Notes under the pieces: generated by a model | Seen by the model: the letters and a program-made list of their open reading frames with translations, nothing else | What the model was told of the DNA's origin: nothing | Database searches by the model: none | Shown here: piece after piece, positions 1 through 9,315 of the stretch | Layout of the letters: each line of letters begins with the position of its first letter | How positions within the stretch are numbered: position 1 is the first letter of the stretch | DNA from: an uncultured Aquimarina sp. | GTDB taxonomy: Bacteria > Bacteroidota > Bacteroidia > Flavobacteriales > Flavobacteriaceae | Direction of reading: 5' to 3' | DNA length: 50,876 bases | Assembly: GCA_947503135.1 (NCBI GenBank) | Contig: CANNCQ010000019.1 | Span: forward strand, 1-50,876 | Made by a program: the position numbers and the translations under genes

Positions 1-151
1 GTGTCGTAACTACAATTTACTGCTATATAGCAGAATGCTCAACTTTTTTATTCTTTAAATCATAATGCACTACGGGTTTGAGTTATATTTTTTTTTTAAA
101 TAAATCCTAACTAATAATTTCAAATAACTATTTTTTTGATTACTATAACTC

Positions 152-179
152 TTGATTCCCTCTCAAAAGCGTAAATTTG
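152..179 (+). promoter_or_regulatory. promoter for sufS
   Basis: TTG (152-154), a 17-nt spacer and TAAATTTG (172-179) match the Bacteroidota housekeeping promoter (TTG / TAnnTTTG). Transcription would begin about 20 nt before the sufS ATG at 205, so sufS can be transcribed independently of any suf genes upstream of the window. Confidence 0.6.
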
Positions 180-204
180 TACTTTATTTAAAGAAGTACT
201 ACAT

Positions 205-1419
205 ATGTTAAACATCAACAAAATAAGAGCTGATTTTCCGATACTAAAGCGTGAGGTTAATGGAAAACCTTTGGTGTATTTTGACAATGCGGCTACTTCG
301 CAAACTCCGCAAGTGGTAATTGATGCAATCGTAGATTATTATAGTAATTATAATGCAAACATTCACAGGGGGGTTCATACACTTTCGCAAGAAGCTACCG
401 ATGCCTATGAAGTTGGTCGAAAAACGGTACAAGCGCATTTCAATGCAAAACACTCCCACGAAATTATTTTAACTGCAGGTACTACCCATGCTATAAATAT
501 TGTTGCTACTGGTTTTACTGCGCTACTTAATAAAGGAGATGAAATTATTGTTTCTGCCCTTGAGCATCATTCTAATATTGTGCCTTGGCAAATGTTATGC
601 GAACGCACTGGAGCCGTTTTAAAAGTAATTCCCATGAATGAGGAGGGATCTTTACTAATGGAGGTTTATGAAACCTTACTTTCCGAAAAAACCAAATTGG
701 TATTCGTAAACCATGTTTCTAATGCCTTGGGAACTGTAAATCCTATAGAATTTATTACTAAAAAAGCTCATAAAGTTGGAGCGGCAGTATTAATAGATGG
801 CGCCCAAGCAACTCCACATATTAAGCCTAATGTGCAAGCATTAGATGTAGATTTTTATGTAGCTTCTGCCCATAAATTATGTGGCCCTACAGGAGTAGGT
901 TTACTTTACGGAAAAGAAGAATGGTTAAATAAATTACCTCCCTATCAAGGCGGTGGTGAAATGATAGACCAAGTAACTTTTGAAAAAACAACCTATGCTG
1001 GTTTGCCTCATAAATTTGAAGCAGGAACACCAAATATTTGTGGTGGAATTGCCTTTGGGGTAGCCTTAGACTACATGAACAGTATTGGTTTTGAAAACAT
1101 CGCTTCTTACGAAAAGGAATTATTGGAATATGCGACAAATGAATTAAAGCAAATTGAAGGCTTACGCATTTATGGCGAAGCCTCCGAAAAAACAGCGGTT
1201 ATATCATTCAATGTAGGAGAAATACACCCATATGATATTGGAACCATTGTCGACAAGTTAGGAGTGGCGGTTCGTACAGGTCATCATTGCGCGCAACCTA
1301 TTATGGATTTTTATAAAATACCCGGTACTGTAAGGGCTTCATTTGCTTTTTATAATACCAAAGAAGAAATCGACATTATGGTAAGCGCTGTTAAACGTGC
1401 TGTTATGATGTTAAGTTAA
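205..1419 (+). CDS. sufS: cysteine desulfurase SufS
   Basis: A PLP enzyme of the class II (SufS/CsdA) cysteine desulfurases. It takes sulfur from L-cysteine as a persulfide for cytosolic Fe-S cluster assembly and passes it to SufE. The 404-aa length is usual for the family. Visible marks are the PLP-binding lysine in SAHKLCGPTG (Lys224) and the persulfide cysteine in RTGHHCAQP (Cys362); the short loop around that cysteine is typical of the SufS type rather than IscS. The gene is followed by sufE after 49 bp and by a SufT-like gene. This is the order commonly seen in Flavobacteriaceae, where sufB, sufC and sufD usually lie upstream, here outside the window. A promoter sits directly in front. 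Confidence 0.96.
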   Translation: MLNINKIRADFPILKREVNGKPLVYFDNAATSQTPQVVIDAIVDYYSNYNANIHRGVHTLSQEATDAYEVGRKTVQAHFNAKHSHEIILTAGTTHAINIVATGFTALLNKGDEIIVSALEHHSNIVPWQMLCERTGAVLKVIPMNEEGSLLMEVYETLLSEKTKLVFVNHVSNALGTVNPIEFITKKAHKVGAAVLIDGAQATPHIKPNVQALDVDFYVASAHKLCGPTGVGLLYGKEEWLNKLPPYQGGGEMIDQVTFEKTTYAGLPHKFEAGTPNICGGIAFGVALDYMNSIGFENIASYEKELLEYATNELKQIEGLRIYGEASEKTAVISFNVGEIHPYDIGTIVDKLGVAVRTGHHCAQPIMDFYKIPGTVRASFAFYNTKEEIDIMVSAVKRAVMMLS

Positions 1420-1468
1420 GAACTTTGCTGTTAGCCTTGTGTAATTAAGCCAAAAGCGTTTATATAAA

Positions 1469-1894
1469 ATGAGTAAAATAAAAGAAATACAAGATGAAAT
1501 TGTATCTGAATTTGAGATGTTCGACGATTGGATGCAGCGTTACGAATATATGATTGATTTAGGAAAAGAACTTCCTTTAATTGATGAAGAATATAAGACC
1601 GATAAAAACATTATTAAAGGCTGTCAAAGTAAAGTATGGGTACACGCTGAATTAGAGGGTGATAAACTAAATTTTACCGCCGATAGCGATGCTATAATCA
1701 CTAAAGGAATTATAGCTATTTTAATTCGTTCTTTTTCAGGACAACACCCTAAGGATATTTTAGATGCAGATACTAATTTTATAGATAAAATTGGGCTGAA
1801 AGAACATTTGTCCGTAACTAGAGCCAATGGATTAGTTAGTATGATAAAGCAACTTAAAATGTATGCAATAGCCTACCAAACTCAATTAAATTAG
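1469..1894 (+). CDS. sufE: cysteine desulfuration protein SufE
   Basis: A sulfur-acceptor protein of 141 aa that receives persulfide sulfur from SufS and hands it to the SufBCD scaffold. The acceptor cysteine is visible in IKGCQSKVWV (Cys52), the family signature. The gene lies 49 bp after sufS and 59 bp before the SufT-like gene on the same strand, so co-transcription is likely. No targeting signal is present, consistent with a cytosolic role. Confidence 0.95.
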   Translation: MSKIKEIQDEIVSEFEMFDDWMQRYEYMIDLGKELPLIDEEYKTDKNIIKGCQSKVWVHAELEGDKLNFTADSDAIITKGIIAILIRSFSGQHPKDILDADTNFIDKIGLKEHLSVTRANGLVSMIKQLKMYAIAYQTQLN

Positions 1895-1953
1895 GCTAAA
1901 ATAAATAACAATAATTGCTGTTAACTGTTAGCTAACGGCTTAAAGCTAAAAAT

Positions 1954-2277
1954 ATGAGTACTGAAAACCATACCGATGATTTAGGTGAAAAAGTAGTAAA
2001 TGTATTAAAAACTATTTTTGACCCTGAAATTCCTGTAGATATATACGAGTTAGGATTAATTTACGATGTTTTTGTTAATGAAGATTTCGATGTAAAAGTA
2101 TTAATGACATTAACTACCCCTAATTGTCCTGTTGCTGAAACACTCCCTTTAGAAGTTGAAGAAAAAATTAAATCTATAGATGCTGTTAACGAATGTGAAG
2201 TAGAAATTACTTTTGATCCACCTTGGACTCAGGATCTAATGAGTGAAGAAGCTAAACTTGAATTAGGAATGCTTTAA
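1954..2277 (+). CDS. SUF-associated MIP18/DUF59 family protein (SufT-like)
   Basis: A 107-aa protein of the DUF59/MIP18 family, whose members (SufT, PaaD-like proteins) assist maturation or transfer of Fe-S clusters. It begins with an acidic stretch. The family core DPEIPVDIYELGLIYDV follows at about residues 25-42, and a conserved cysteine lies in TTPNCPVAETLP. The stretch FDPPWTQDLMSEEAKLELG near the C-terminus is also typical. Its place directly after sufE supports a role in Fe-S assembly. The exact reaction is not known from sequence. Confidence 0.9.
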   Translation: MSTENHTDDLGEKVVNVLKTIFDPEIPVDIYELGLIYDVFVNEDFDVKVLMTLTTPNCPVAETLPLEVEEKIKSIDAVNECEVEITFDPPWTQDLMSEEAKLELGML

Positions 2278-2391
2278 CCTATATAAGCCTCAAAACATCA
2301 AGGATTAACTAAAATAGCTTTGTTTTGGTTTTCCTTAATTCATATTCAACATACAATTTGGAAAACTTATAGCAGCAAATCAATAAATGAT

Positions 2392-2901
2392 ATGAAAAAG
2401 GAGATTATTAATAAAGTAGCCAACAGCAAACTAATTACAATTGATTTAGAAGATTGGTATATTGAAGGAACTCGATCCATCTTCGATATATCAGATTGGT
2501 TATTTGAGGGCTTAATATTGCGTGAAAAAGAATTTAGAAATCACGTATCACAGCACAATTGGTCTCAATATAAAGATCATTTTGTGGCATTAAGGTGCTC
2601 TAGTGACGCAATTATACCTGGCTGGGCCTATTTATTAATCACCACAGCTATATCTCCTTATGCCAAAAAAGTGATAGTGGGTAATTTGGAGCAACTAGAA
2701 ACTCTGCTCTACGAAGCTAAAATTAACTCGATAACTACAAATCAATATATAGATAAACCTGTTATTATTAAAGGCTGCTCTAACAAACCTGTACCCGAAA
2801 ACGCTTATATTTCTTTACTTCAAAAAATACAACCAGTAGCTAAAAGTATCATGTATGGTGAAGCTTGTTCTTCGGTTCCACTTTACAAAAAAAAGAAATA
2901 A
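2392..2901 (+). CDS. DUF2480 family protein
   Basis: A conserved Bacteroidota protein of unknown function, here read as 169 aa. The open frame extends upstream to an ATG at 2320, but those 24 residues do not look like family sequence. The ATG at 2392 (MKKEIINKVANS) gives the usual length and N-terminus. Visible features are ITIDLEDWYIEG near the start, a central ALRCSSDAIIPGWAYLL segment and a late KGCSNKPVPENAY segment with conserved cysteine. No signal peptide or membrane segment is seen. The gene typically travels with the suf genes in Flavobacteriaceae, which hints at a link with Fe-S metabolism, but no activity can be inferred. Confidence 0.82.
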   Translation: MKKEIINKVANSKLITIDLEDWYIEGTRSIFDISDWLFEGLILREKEFRNHVSQHNWSQYKDHFVALRCSSDAIIPGWAYLLITTAISPYAKKVIVGNLEQLETLLYEAKINSITTNQYIDKPVIIKGCSNKPVPENAYISLLQKIQPVAKSIMYGEACSSVPLYKKKK

Positions 2902-3024
2902 CCTCCACTTCATCCTGTTTTAAGAACGCTTAATCGATAATATTATCAATTATCTTGTTATATTATTATTATCATGGTTGTCAGTTGACTATATTCGCAC
3001 TACAAACGAAAAAGATAAATATTA

Positions 3025-3960
3025 ATGAAAAAAATTATTTTAACATTAAGCTTATTAGCGTCAAGTTTCAGCTTATTTGCACAAACAGAAGCGGAACTTA
3101 AAAAAGAACTTGGAGAAAAAAAGGCTGCAGTAGCTAAATTTCAAAAAGAAGCAGATGCAATAAAAGCAAAAATTGATGCTTTACCAGGGTGGAAAAAAGG
3201 AGCATTCGGTACTATTGGTGGTAGTATTTCTGGCTTTGACAATTGGTTTTTACAAGCAACACCTAACAACTCTTCAGGTAATATTGGTATTTCGGTAAAT
3301 GCTTTTGCTAATTTAAATAGAGAAAAAGATTTTTGGAGAAACTCACTTAATATAAATTTAGGCTGGGTTAAGCTTGATAACAAAGATGACCCTAACGATA
3401 GTGAAAACTACAATGTAGCTACTGATGTATTCAATATTACTTCTTTATACGGTTATAAACTTTCAGAAAAATTAGCGGTATCCACTTTAGGAGAATATAG
3501 AACTGCTTTATTAGAAGGTCAATTTAATAACCCTGGTTACTTAGATATTGGTGTGGGTATTACTTGGACACCTATTGAAAACTTAGTGGTAGTAGTTCAT
3601 CCTTTAAACTACAATTTTGTATTTAGTGATAGTGATGTTGAATTTGAGTCTTCTTTAGGTGCAAAAATAGTTGCTGATTACACTCGTAAAATTGGAGCTA
3701 TTAACTTTAAGTCAAACTTGACTGCATTCTTAAGCTATGAGGATTCTGACTATTCAAACTGGCAATGGACTAATGGTTTCGCATATACCTTATGGAAAAA
3801 AATTGGTGTTGGATTTGATTTTGGTTTAAGACAAAATAAACAAGAAGCATTTAATGCAGGATCAGGTCGTACTCCTGAAAACTCGGCAGCTTTCAGCTTG
3901 GGAGATACTGACAACAAATTACAATCATTCTGGTTGCTAGGTTTAAGTTATGCTTTCTAA
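3025..3960 (+). CDS. DUF3078 family secreted/outer-membrane protein
   Basis: A 311-aa protein with a clear Sec signal peptide (MKKIILTLSLLASSFSLFAQ, cleavage after about residue 20). A short charged helical stretch follows (about 21-52), rich in Lys, Glu and Ala and probably coiled coil. The rest is a domain with alternating aromatic/hydrophobic residues that looks like an outer-membrane beta-barrel and ends in an aromatic residue (LLGLSYAF). It matches the DUF3078 family of Bacteroidota; function unknown. It is the last gene of the suf-side cluster, 123 bp after DUF2480, with a possible own -7 element (TATATTCG, 2990-2997, one base off consensus). A strong terminator follows. Confidence 0.82.
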   Translation: MKKIILTLSLLASSFSLFAQTEAELKKELGEKKAAVAKFQKEADAIKAKIDALPGWKKGAFGTIGGSISGFDNWFLQATPNNSSGNIGISVNAFANLNREKDFWRNSLNINLGWVKLDNKDDPNDSENYNVATDVFNITSLYGYKLSEKLAVSTLGEYRTALLEGQFNNPGYLDIGVGITWTPIENLVVVVHPLNYNFVFSDSDVEFESSLGAKIVADYTRKIGAINFKSNLTAFLSYEDSDYSNWQWTNGFAYTLWKKIGVGFDFGLRQNKQEAFNAGSGRTPENSAAFSLGDTDNKLQSFWLLGLSYAF

Positions 3961-3987
3961 TAAATGTTGTAAAACTTATTACAGTTT

Positions 3988-4026
3988 AAAAAAGGCTTGT
4001 TGCATTATGCAACAAGCCTTTTTTTT
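3988..4026 (+). terminator. rho-independent terminator after DUF3078 gene
   Basis: A perfect stem (GGCTTGTTGCA / TGCAACAAGCC, loop TTA) flanked by A and T tracts lies 27 bp past the stop codon. The A tract on the left would allow it to act on both strands. Confidence 0.88.
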
Positions 4027-4083
4027 ATTATAATTACTTTGGTTTTGATATCAACAAAAACAACTATACAAATTAACCTAAAA

Positions 4084-4122
4084 CAAAAAGCGAGTGGCCT
4101 AAATTAAGTCACTCGCTTTAAA
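4084..4122 (-). terminator. terminator of the fabH-accB-accC transcript
   Basis: The inverted repeat AAAGCGAGTG / CACTCGCTTT with an A-rich left flank reads on the minus strand as a stem followed by T residues, just downstream of the accC stop at 4143. Confidence 0.75.
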
Positions 4123-4142
4123 TATATTAATATTTCGAACTT

Positions 4143-5480
4143 CTATTGAATTACAAAGTCTTCCATAAATTTAGTAGTATAATTACCCGAAACATAGTCT
4201 GGATGATCCATCAATTGCCTATGAAAAGGAATTGTTGTTTTAATACCTTCTATAATAAACTCATCTAAAGCACGCTTCATTTTATTAATTGCTTCCTCAC
4301 GTGTTTGTGCAGTAGTGATTAATTTAGCGATCATAGAGTCATAATTTGGAGGAATCATATATCCGCTGTACACATGCGTGTCAATTCTCACTCCATGTCC
4401 TCCTGGAGTATGTAAATTGGTAATTTTACCTGGAGAAGGCCTAAAACCATTATGAGGGTCTTCAGCGTTGATACGGCATTCTATTGAATGTAATTCGGGA
4501 AAATAGTTTTTACCTGAAATTGGGATTCCCGCAGCTACTGAAATTTGTTCGCGAATTAAATCATAATTCACTACTTCTTCAGTGATTGGGTGCTCAACTT
4601 GGATACGCGTATTCATTTCCATAAAGTAGAAATTACGGTGCTTGTCTACCAAAAATTCAACTGTTCCTGCTCCTTCGTATTTGATAAACTCCGCTGCTTT
4701 AACAGCTGCCAAGCCCATCGCATCTCTTAGCTCATCGGTCATAAACGGAGAAGGTGTTTCTTCTGTTAATTTTTGATGACGACGTTGAACCGAACAATCT
4801 CTTTCTGATAAATGGCATGCTTTACCTAAGCTGTCACCTACAACTTGAATTTCGATATGGCGAGGCTCTTCAATAAGCTTTTCCATGTACATTCCGTCGT
4901 TTCCAAAACACGCTTTAGCTTCTTGGCGTGCATCGTCCCAAGCCTTTCTTAGCTCATCTTCTTTCCAAACAGCACGCATTCCTTTACCACCACCACCAGC
5001 AGTAGCTTTTAACATTACGGGATAACCAACTTCTAAAGCTAACTTTTCAGTCTCTTCAAAAGACTCCAATATTCCTTCAGAACCTGGTACTGTAGGTACT
5101 CCCGCTTCTATCATTGTGGCCTTTGCTGAAGCCTTATCTCCCATACGGTCGATCATCTCGGCACTGGCACCTATAAATTTAATTTCGTGTTCTTCACAAA
5201 TTTTTGAGAATTTAGCGTTCTCAGATAAGAAACCATATCCTGGGTGAATGGCATCTGCATTAGTAATTTCTGCTGCAGCAATAATGCTTGACATTTTCAA
5301 ATAAGATTCACTACTTGGTGCAGGACCAATACAAACAGCTTCATCGGCAAAACGTACATGAAGACTATCAGCATCTGCCGTGGAGTAAACTGCAACTGTT
5401 TTTATACCCATTTCCTTACACGTACGAATAATACGCAAAGCTATTTCTCCACGATTGGCAATTAATATTTTCTTAAACAT
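4143..5480 (-). CDS. accC: acetyl-CoA carboxylase, biotin carboxylase subunit
   Basis: ATP-dependent biotin carboxylase (445 aa) that carboxylates the biotin on AccB, the first half-reaction of malonyl-CoA synthesis. Domains run as usual: N-terminal biotin carboxylase domain ([15 protein letters not shown]), ATP-grasp domain with the glycine-rich loop GGGGKGMR, the [11 protein letters not shown] segment, the [14 protein letters not shown] metal/bicarbonate segment, and the C-terminal domain. It lies 68 bp downstream of accB on the same strand, with fabH before that. This is a typical lipid-initiation operon. The length is that of the stand-alone subunit rather than a fused acyl-CoA carboxylase. 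Confidence 0.96.
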   Translation of the reverse strand: MFKKILIANRGEIALRIIRTCKEMGIKTVAVYSTADADSLHVRFADEAVCIGPAPSSESYLKMSSIIAAAEITNADAIHPGYGFLSENAKFSKICEEHEIKFIGASAEMIDRMGDKASAKATMIEAGVPTVPGSEGILESFEETEKLALEVGYPVMLKATAGGGGKGMRAVWKEDELRKAWDDARQEAKACFGNDGMYMEKLIEEPRHIEIQVVGDSLGKACHLSERDCSVQRRHQKLTEETPSPFMTDELRDAMGLAAVKAAEFIKYEGAGTVEFLVDKHRNFYFMEMNTRIQVEHPITEEVVNYDLIREQISVAAGIPISGKNYFPELHSIECRINAEDPHNGFRPSPGKITNLHTPGGHGVRIDTHVYSGYMIPPNYDSMIAKLITTAQTREEAINKMKRALDEFIIEGIKTTIPFHRQLMDHPDYVSGNYTTKFMEDFVIQ

Positions 5481-5548
5481 AATTTTTTCGTTTCGTAATT
5501 TTATTTAATGTAGAATTAAAATAAAACTAAATTAAAGCGTAGTAACTT

Positions 5549-6037
5549 TTAAGATGGGTCTACTATAAATAACGGCTGATCAAATTCAACAGGAGAAGAA
5601 TCATCTACTAATATCTTAACGATTGTTCCTGATACTTCACTTTCTATTTCATTAAAAAGTTTCATAGCCTCAACCACACAAAGTACGCTTCCTTCACTTA
5701 TAGCATCTCCAACTTCTACAAAGTTAGATTTGTCTGGAGATGGTCTTCTATAAAAAGTACCAATAATTGGTGACTTAATTGTTATATGGTTTGAGTTTTC
5801 TGCTGAAGCCGAAGGAGTTGCTACTTCTACCTCAGTAGCAATAGGTGCAGTTGGCACAGGTGCAATAGGAGCCTGAGCTACTGGCGCTCCTGATGATAAT
5901 TGCTGAATAATAGTAGTTTCTTTATCTTCAGAACCTGTTCTAATGGTGATTTTAACATCCTCCATTTCTAATTTAACTTCACTTGCTCCTGATTTGGCTA
6001 CAAATTTGATTAGATTTTGAATTTCTTTTAAATCCAT
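5549..6037 (-). CDS. accB: acetyl-CoA carboxylase biotin carboxyl carrier protein
   Basis: A 162-aa biotin carrier of acetyl-CoA carboxylase. The N-terminal region (1-45) is followed by a flexible Ala/Pro/Val linker (about 50-80). A C-terminal biotinyl domain carries the site EAMKLFNEIE, with Lys126 as the predicted biotinylated residue. It works with AccC encoded directly downstream; the carboxyltransferase subunits (AccA/AccD) are not in this window. It sits 20 bp downstream of fabH, so the three genes are probably one transcript. Confidence 0.96.
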   Translation of the reverse strand: MDLKEIQNLIKFVAKSGASEVKLEMEDVKITIRTGSEDKETTIIQQLSSGAPVAQAPIAPVPTAPIATEVEVATPSASAENSNHITIKSPIIGTFYRRPSPDKSNFVEVGDAISEGSVLCVVEAMKLFNEIESEVSGTIVKILVDDSSPVEFDQPLFIVDPS

Positions 6038-6057
6038 AATAATAGGTTTATTGTTTA

Positions 6058-7065
6058 TTAGTTATCAGGGGTGTTGTAAGCCCACTTTAAATATATTGAC
6101 CCCCAAGTGAATCCGCCTCCAAAAGAAGCAAAAACTAAGGTGTCTCCTTTTTTAAATTTTTTTTCAAAATCGAAGAGTACTAAAGGTATTGTTGCCGACG
6201 TAGTATTACCATATTTTTCAATATTGATTAACACTTTGCTTTCCTCCTTTAACCCCATTCTTTTTGCTGTAGCATCGATAATCCGCTTATTTGCTTGGTG
6301 CGCTACTAGCCAATCTACATCATTATGTGATAAGTTATTTCGCTCCATAATGTTTTCACAAGCATCGGCCATACTAGAAACTGCATATTTAAATACTGTT
6401 TTACCATCTTGCTTAATAAAATGTTGCTTATTGTCTACGGTTTCGTGAGTCGCGGGATTTAAAGATCCTCCAGCTTCAATACGTAAAAAGTTACGCCCTA
6501 CTCCATCACTTCTTAAATACTCGTCATGTAGTCCAAGGCCTTCTTCATTTGGCTCAAATAAAGCTCCTGCAGCACCGTCACCAAATATAATACATGTAGT
6601 ACGATCGGTATAATCTACTATTGAAGACATTTTATCTGCCCCAATAACAATTACTTTTTTATACCTCCCAGATTGAATATAACTCGCAGCTGTAGACATT
6701 CCATATAAGAAACTTGAACAAGCTGCTGCTAAGTCGTACCCAAAAGCATTTGTAGCACCAATTTCGGAAGCCACATAAGCTGCCGTAGCTGCTACAGACA
6801 TATCGGGTGTAGCTGTTGCAACAATTATCATGTCAATTTCTTTAGGGTCTAATTGACGCTTTGCAATAATTTGCTCTGCGGCTTTTATTGCCATATAGGA
6901 AGTCCCTTTACTTGCGTCCTTTAAAATACGACGTTCCTTAATACCGGTTCGAGAAGTGATCCACTCATCGTTTGTATCTACTAAACCTTCTAATTCTTTA
7001 TTAGTAAGCTTATAGTCGGGCAAATATGCTCCAACAGCTGTAATTGCCGCTGTAATTTTACTCAT
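6058..7065 (-). CDS. fabH: 3-oxoacyl-[acyl-carrier-protein] synthase III
   Basis: KAS III (335 aa), which condenses an acyl-CoA primer with malonyl-ACP to start fatty-acid synthesis. The catalytic triad is visible: Cys116 in AAACSSFLYG, His256 in LVAHQAN and Asn287 in EKYGNTTSAT. The N-terminal motif NDEWITSRTGIKERR is standard. Flavobacteria use branched primers, so a branched-chain preference is likely but cannot be read from the sequence. It is the first gene of the fabH-accB-accC group and is separated from rpmF by a terminator. Confidence 0.95.
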   Translation of the reverse strand: MSKITAAITAVGAYLPDYKLTNKELEGLVDTNDEWITSRTGIKERRILKDASKGTSYMAIKAAEQIIAKRQLDPKEIDMIIVATATPDMSVAATAAYVASEIGATNAFGYDLAAACSSFLYGMSTAASYIQSGRYKKVIVIGADKMSSIVDYTDRTTCIIFGDGAAGALFEPNEEGLGLHDEYLRSDGVGRNFLRIEAGGSLNPATHETVDNKQHFIKQDGKTVFKYAVSSMADACENIMERNNLSHNDVDWLVAHQANKRIIDATAKRMGLKEESKVLINIEKYGNTTSATIPLVLFDFEKKFKKGDTLVFASFGGGFTWGSIYLKWAYNTPDN

Positions 7066-7146
7066 ACCTCATTAGGTTAATATTCACTTTAGAACAAAAA
7101 AGCTTCAAAAATGAAGCAAAACGATCTATTTCGAGTGAATTTCGTG

Positions 7147-7176
7147 CAAATTAAGTTGATTTTGACACATATTCAA
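7147..7176 (-). promoter_or_regulatory. possible fabH promoter
   Basis: On the minus strand, TTG (7174-7176), a 19-nt spacer and TTAATTTG (7147-7154) differ from the Bacteroidota consensus by one base. The site lies between the rpmF terminator and the fabH start, giving a leader of about 75 nt. Confidence 0.35.
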
Positions 7177-7183
7177 CAAAAAA

Positions 7184-7217
7184 CAAAAAAAACGTTCAGT
7201 CTTGAACGTTTTTTTTG
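7184..7217 (-). terminator. terminator after rpmF
   Basis: Stem AAACGTTCA / TGAACGTTT with A and T tracts on both sides. It separates the DUF177-rpmF transcript from fabH and could work in both directions. Confidence 0.8.
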
Positions 7218-7315
7218 ATAATACTATGCGCGCTTAGCAAATAATGTAAGCACAATATGTTTTACTCTAAAATAACTAGTAGTGTTATTTATTGAGTATT
7301 GTGTAATCACAGTTA

Positions 7316-7513
7316 TTAAGCTTCCGCTTCTACTGAGTTATCTATTAATACATTACCTCTGTAATATAATTTTCCTTCGCTCCAGTGTGCTCTGTGATAA
7401 AGATGAGATTCTCCTGTAACCGCATCTGTTCCAATTTGAGGAGCTACTGCTTTATAATGTGTTCTTCTCTTATCTCTTCTTGTTTTCGAGATTTTTCTCT
7501 TAGGATGTGCCAT
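7316..7513 (-). CDS. rpmF: 50S ribosomal protein L32
   Basis: A 65-aa basic ribosomal protein with the standard bL32 start [19 protein letters not shown]. The CxxC zinc pairs found in some L32 proteins are absent, so this is the zinc-independent form. It lies 11 bp downstream of the DUF177 gene, the usual bacterial pairing. A terminator follows about 100 bp beyond the stop. Confidence 0.96.
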   Translation of the reverse strand: MAHPKRKISKTRRDKRRTHYKAVAPQIGTDAVTGESHLYHRAHWSEGKLYYRGNVLIDNSVEAEA

Positions 7514-7524
7514 AACTAACTTTA

Positions 7525-8064
7525 TTAATCTTTAAGTAGATTCTTTAATTTATTCCAACGAGGATCAATTTCGTCCTCTGCTTTAATACTCTCTTTAACT
7601 TCTTTAGGCGCTAGCGACTCTAAGCGCTCTAAAATTTCAGACTGTAACGTCCCATCTTCAATACCTGGATGTACTCTTTTTGAGGGTACTCCTAATACAA
7701 TACATTCATAAATGTACTGCGATACATTAATTTCATACTCTCCGTGAGGTAAAATTAACAATTCTTCATTTTCATCATTATAATCATCTCCAAATTTAAC
7801 TACTAAATGTAAATCATTGCTCAATGGCAAATCAAATGCTTCAGTAGACACATCACAATCCACATTTACACTTCCTTCAATTTGAAAATTTAACTCAAAA
7901 TGAGTTCCTTTTTTATTGAATTCTAATGCTACATGCAAATTTGAACTATTGTATTCTTCAAAATCAAATAACGCTAAGAAATCATTGCTGATTTCATACT
8001 CAAATTGATGAATCCCTTGCTTTAAACCAACAAAAGGAATCACATATTCTTTTTTCGCTTTCAT
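7525..8064 (-). CDS. DUF177/YceD family protein
   Basis: A 179-aa member of the DUF177 (YceD) family, which nearly always precedes rpmF and has been linked to 23S rRNA or large-subunit metabolism. Features seen include the beta-rich N-terminal half ([17 protein letters not shown]), the conserved cysteine region [14 protein letters not shown] and an acidic segment ([11 protein letters not shown]). The C-terminus [11 protein letters not shown] is a family hallmark. The 11-bp gap to rpmF implies one transcript. A good -7 element lies 35 bp upstream of the start. Confidence 0.88.
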   Translation of the reverse strand: MKAKKEYVIPFVGLKQGIHQFEYEISNDFLALFDFEEYNSSNLHVALEFNKKGTHFELNFQIEGSVNVDCDVSTEAFDLPLSNDLHLVVKFGDDYNDENEELLILPHGEYEINVSQYIYECIVLGVPSKRVHPGIEDGTLQSEILERLESLAPKEVKESIKAEDEIDPRWNKLKNLLKD

Positions 8065-8098
8065 AGATCAATCAATTTGAAGCCAATAAAGGCGGGTG

Positions 8099-8106
8099 CA
8101 AAGATA
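8099..8106 (-). promoter_or_regulatory. -7 element of the DUF177-rpmF promoter
   Basis: The minus strand reads TATCTTTG followed by CA, a perfect TAnnTTTG element about 35 bp before the DUF177 start. No TTG is seen at the usual -33 distance. Confidence 0.5.
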
Positions 8107-8174
8107 CTTATTTTTTTTGAGTATATATTTTATTACTAACATTTTTTTGTTAATAAAATTCTCTCCTCAATATA

Positions 8175-9221
8175 TCAGCGCTTTTTCAACTGCTTTTTCA
8201 ATGGGTTTTCTGAGATTTCAGCGTACATACAACGATGTTTATAAATTGCTATTCCTCTAAAAACAGCTTCTGAAAATGAACTAGCATCTGCGATGCCCTT
8301 TCCTGCAATTTCAAAAGCAGTCCCATGATCTGGAGAAGTACGAACTTTATTAAGTCCTGCTGTATAATTTACTCCTTTACCAAAAGCAATGGTTTTAAAG
8401 GGAATCAACCCTTGATCGTGATAAGAAGCTACAATAGCATCAAACTGCCTGTAATTGTTACTTCCAAAAAAACTATCGGCCGCATAAGGACCGTAAACTA
8501 ATTTACCAGCTTCTTTTATTTTTTGAAGCGTTGGGCGTAATACCTCATCATCTTCTTTACCGATAACACCATTATCACCTGTATGAGGATTAATACCCAA
8601 AACAGCTATTTTTGGTTTAGAAATCCCAAAATCTTTAATTAAAGATTGGTGAATGGTACTTATTTTCTGACTTATTACCCCTGGTGTAAGTTTTTTAGCA
8701 ACATCTGTCAGTGCAACATGGTCCGTTAATAAACCAACTTTTAACTCGTCGCTTACCATAAACATTAAACTATCGCCATCTAGCTCTTGATTTAAATAAT
8801 CGGTATGTCCTGGAAATTTAAACGTGTCGGACTGAATAGCTGTTTTATGAATTGGAGCCGTTACCAAAACATCTATATAATCTTCTTTTAACGCTTTTGT
8901 AGCTGCTTCTAGAGATTTAATAGCGTAACTACCGATTGTGGTATTTTCTTTACCATAGTTTATTTGGACACTTTCATCCCAAACCTCAACTACGTTTAAT
9001 TTGCCCGATACAATCTTTTCTATTTCCTTTATAGGCTGAATTAATGTTTTCAATTTTAAATTCTTTTTAAAGAAATTCATTAAACGAGAATTCGCAAAAA
9101 CAACGGGAGTACAAAAATCGAACATGCGATTATCTGCAAAAGTTTTTAGAATTACCTCTGGGCCTATACCATTTAAGTCTCCAACAGATATTCCAACGCG
9201 TATTTTAGATTCTTTATTCAT
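8175..9221 (-). CDS. pdxA: 4-hydroxythreonine-4-phosphate dehydrogenase
   Basis: PdxA (348 aa), the NAD-dependent, metal-requiring oxidase/decarboxylase of the DXP-dependent pyridoxal phosphate pathway. Conserved blocks include GISVGDLNGIGPEV at the N-terminus, PIHKTAI and FPGHTDYL with metal/substrate histidines. GINPHTGDNG and YHDQGLIPFK follow, then the C-terminal TSPDHGTAFEIAGKG. It is divergent from ribE with a 94-bp shared intergenic region. It probably has its own transcript, because the next gene (DUF177) has its own promoter element. Confidence 0.95.
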   Translation of the reverse strand: MNKESKIRVGISVGDLNGIGPEVILKTFADNRMFDFCTPVVFANSRLMNFFKKNLKLKTLIQPIKEIEKIVSGKLNVVEVWDESVQINYGKENTTIGSYAIKSLEAATKALKEDYIDVLVTAPIHKTAIQSDTFKFPGHTDYLNQELDGDSLMFMVSDELKVGLLTDHVALTDVAKKLTPGVISQKISTIHQSLIKDFGISKPKIAVLGINPHTGDNGVIGKEDDEVLRPTLQKIKEAGKLVYGPYAADSFFGSNNYRQFDAIVASYHDQGLIPFKTIAFGKGVNYTAGLNKVRTSPDHGTAFEIAGKGIADASSFSEAVFRGIAIYKHRCMYAEISENPLKKQLKKR

Positions 9222-9262
9222 TATTATTTGTTAATCTAGAGATCCTAATGCTGTCAAAAAGT

Positions 9263-9270
9263 TAACTTTG
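9263..9270 (+). promoter_or_regulatory. -7 element for ribE
   Basis: TAACTTTG matches TAnnTTTG and lies 45 bp before the ribE ATG. No -33 TTG is found at the normal spacing. Confidence 0.4.
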
Positions 9271-9290
9271 CAACAAGATCTATTGAGCTA

Positions 9291-9298
9291 CAAATTTA
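9291..9298 (-). promoter_or_regulatory. -7 element for pdxA
   Basis: The minus strand reads TAAATTTG, a perfect -7 element about 70 bp before the pdxA start and overlapping the ribE leader on the other strand. No clear -33 TTG. Confidence 0.4.
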
Positions 9299-9315
9299 AC
9301 TAATTAAAAACGCTT

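Noticed and set aside
9222..9315. FMN riboswitch upstream of ribE
   Set aside because: The region is only 94 bp, is shared with pdxA and lacks the conserved RFN-element segments.
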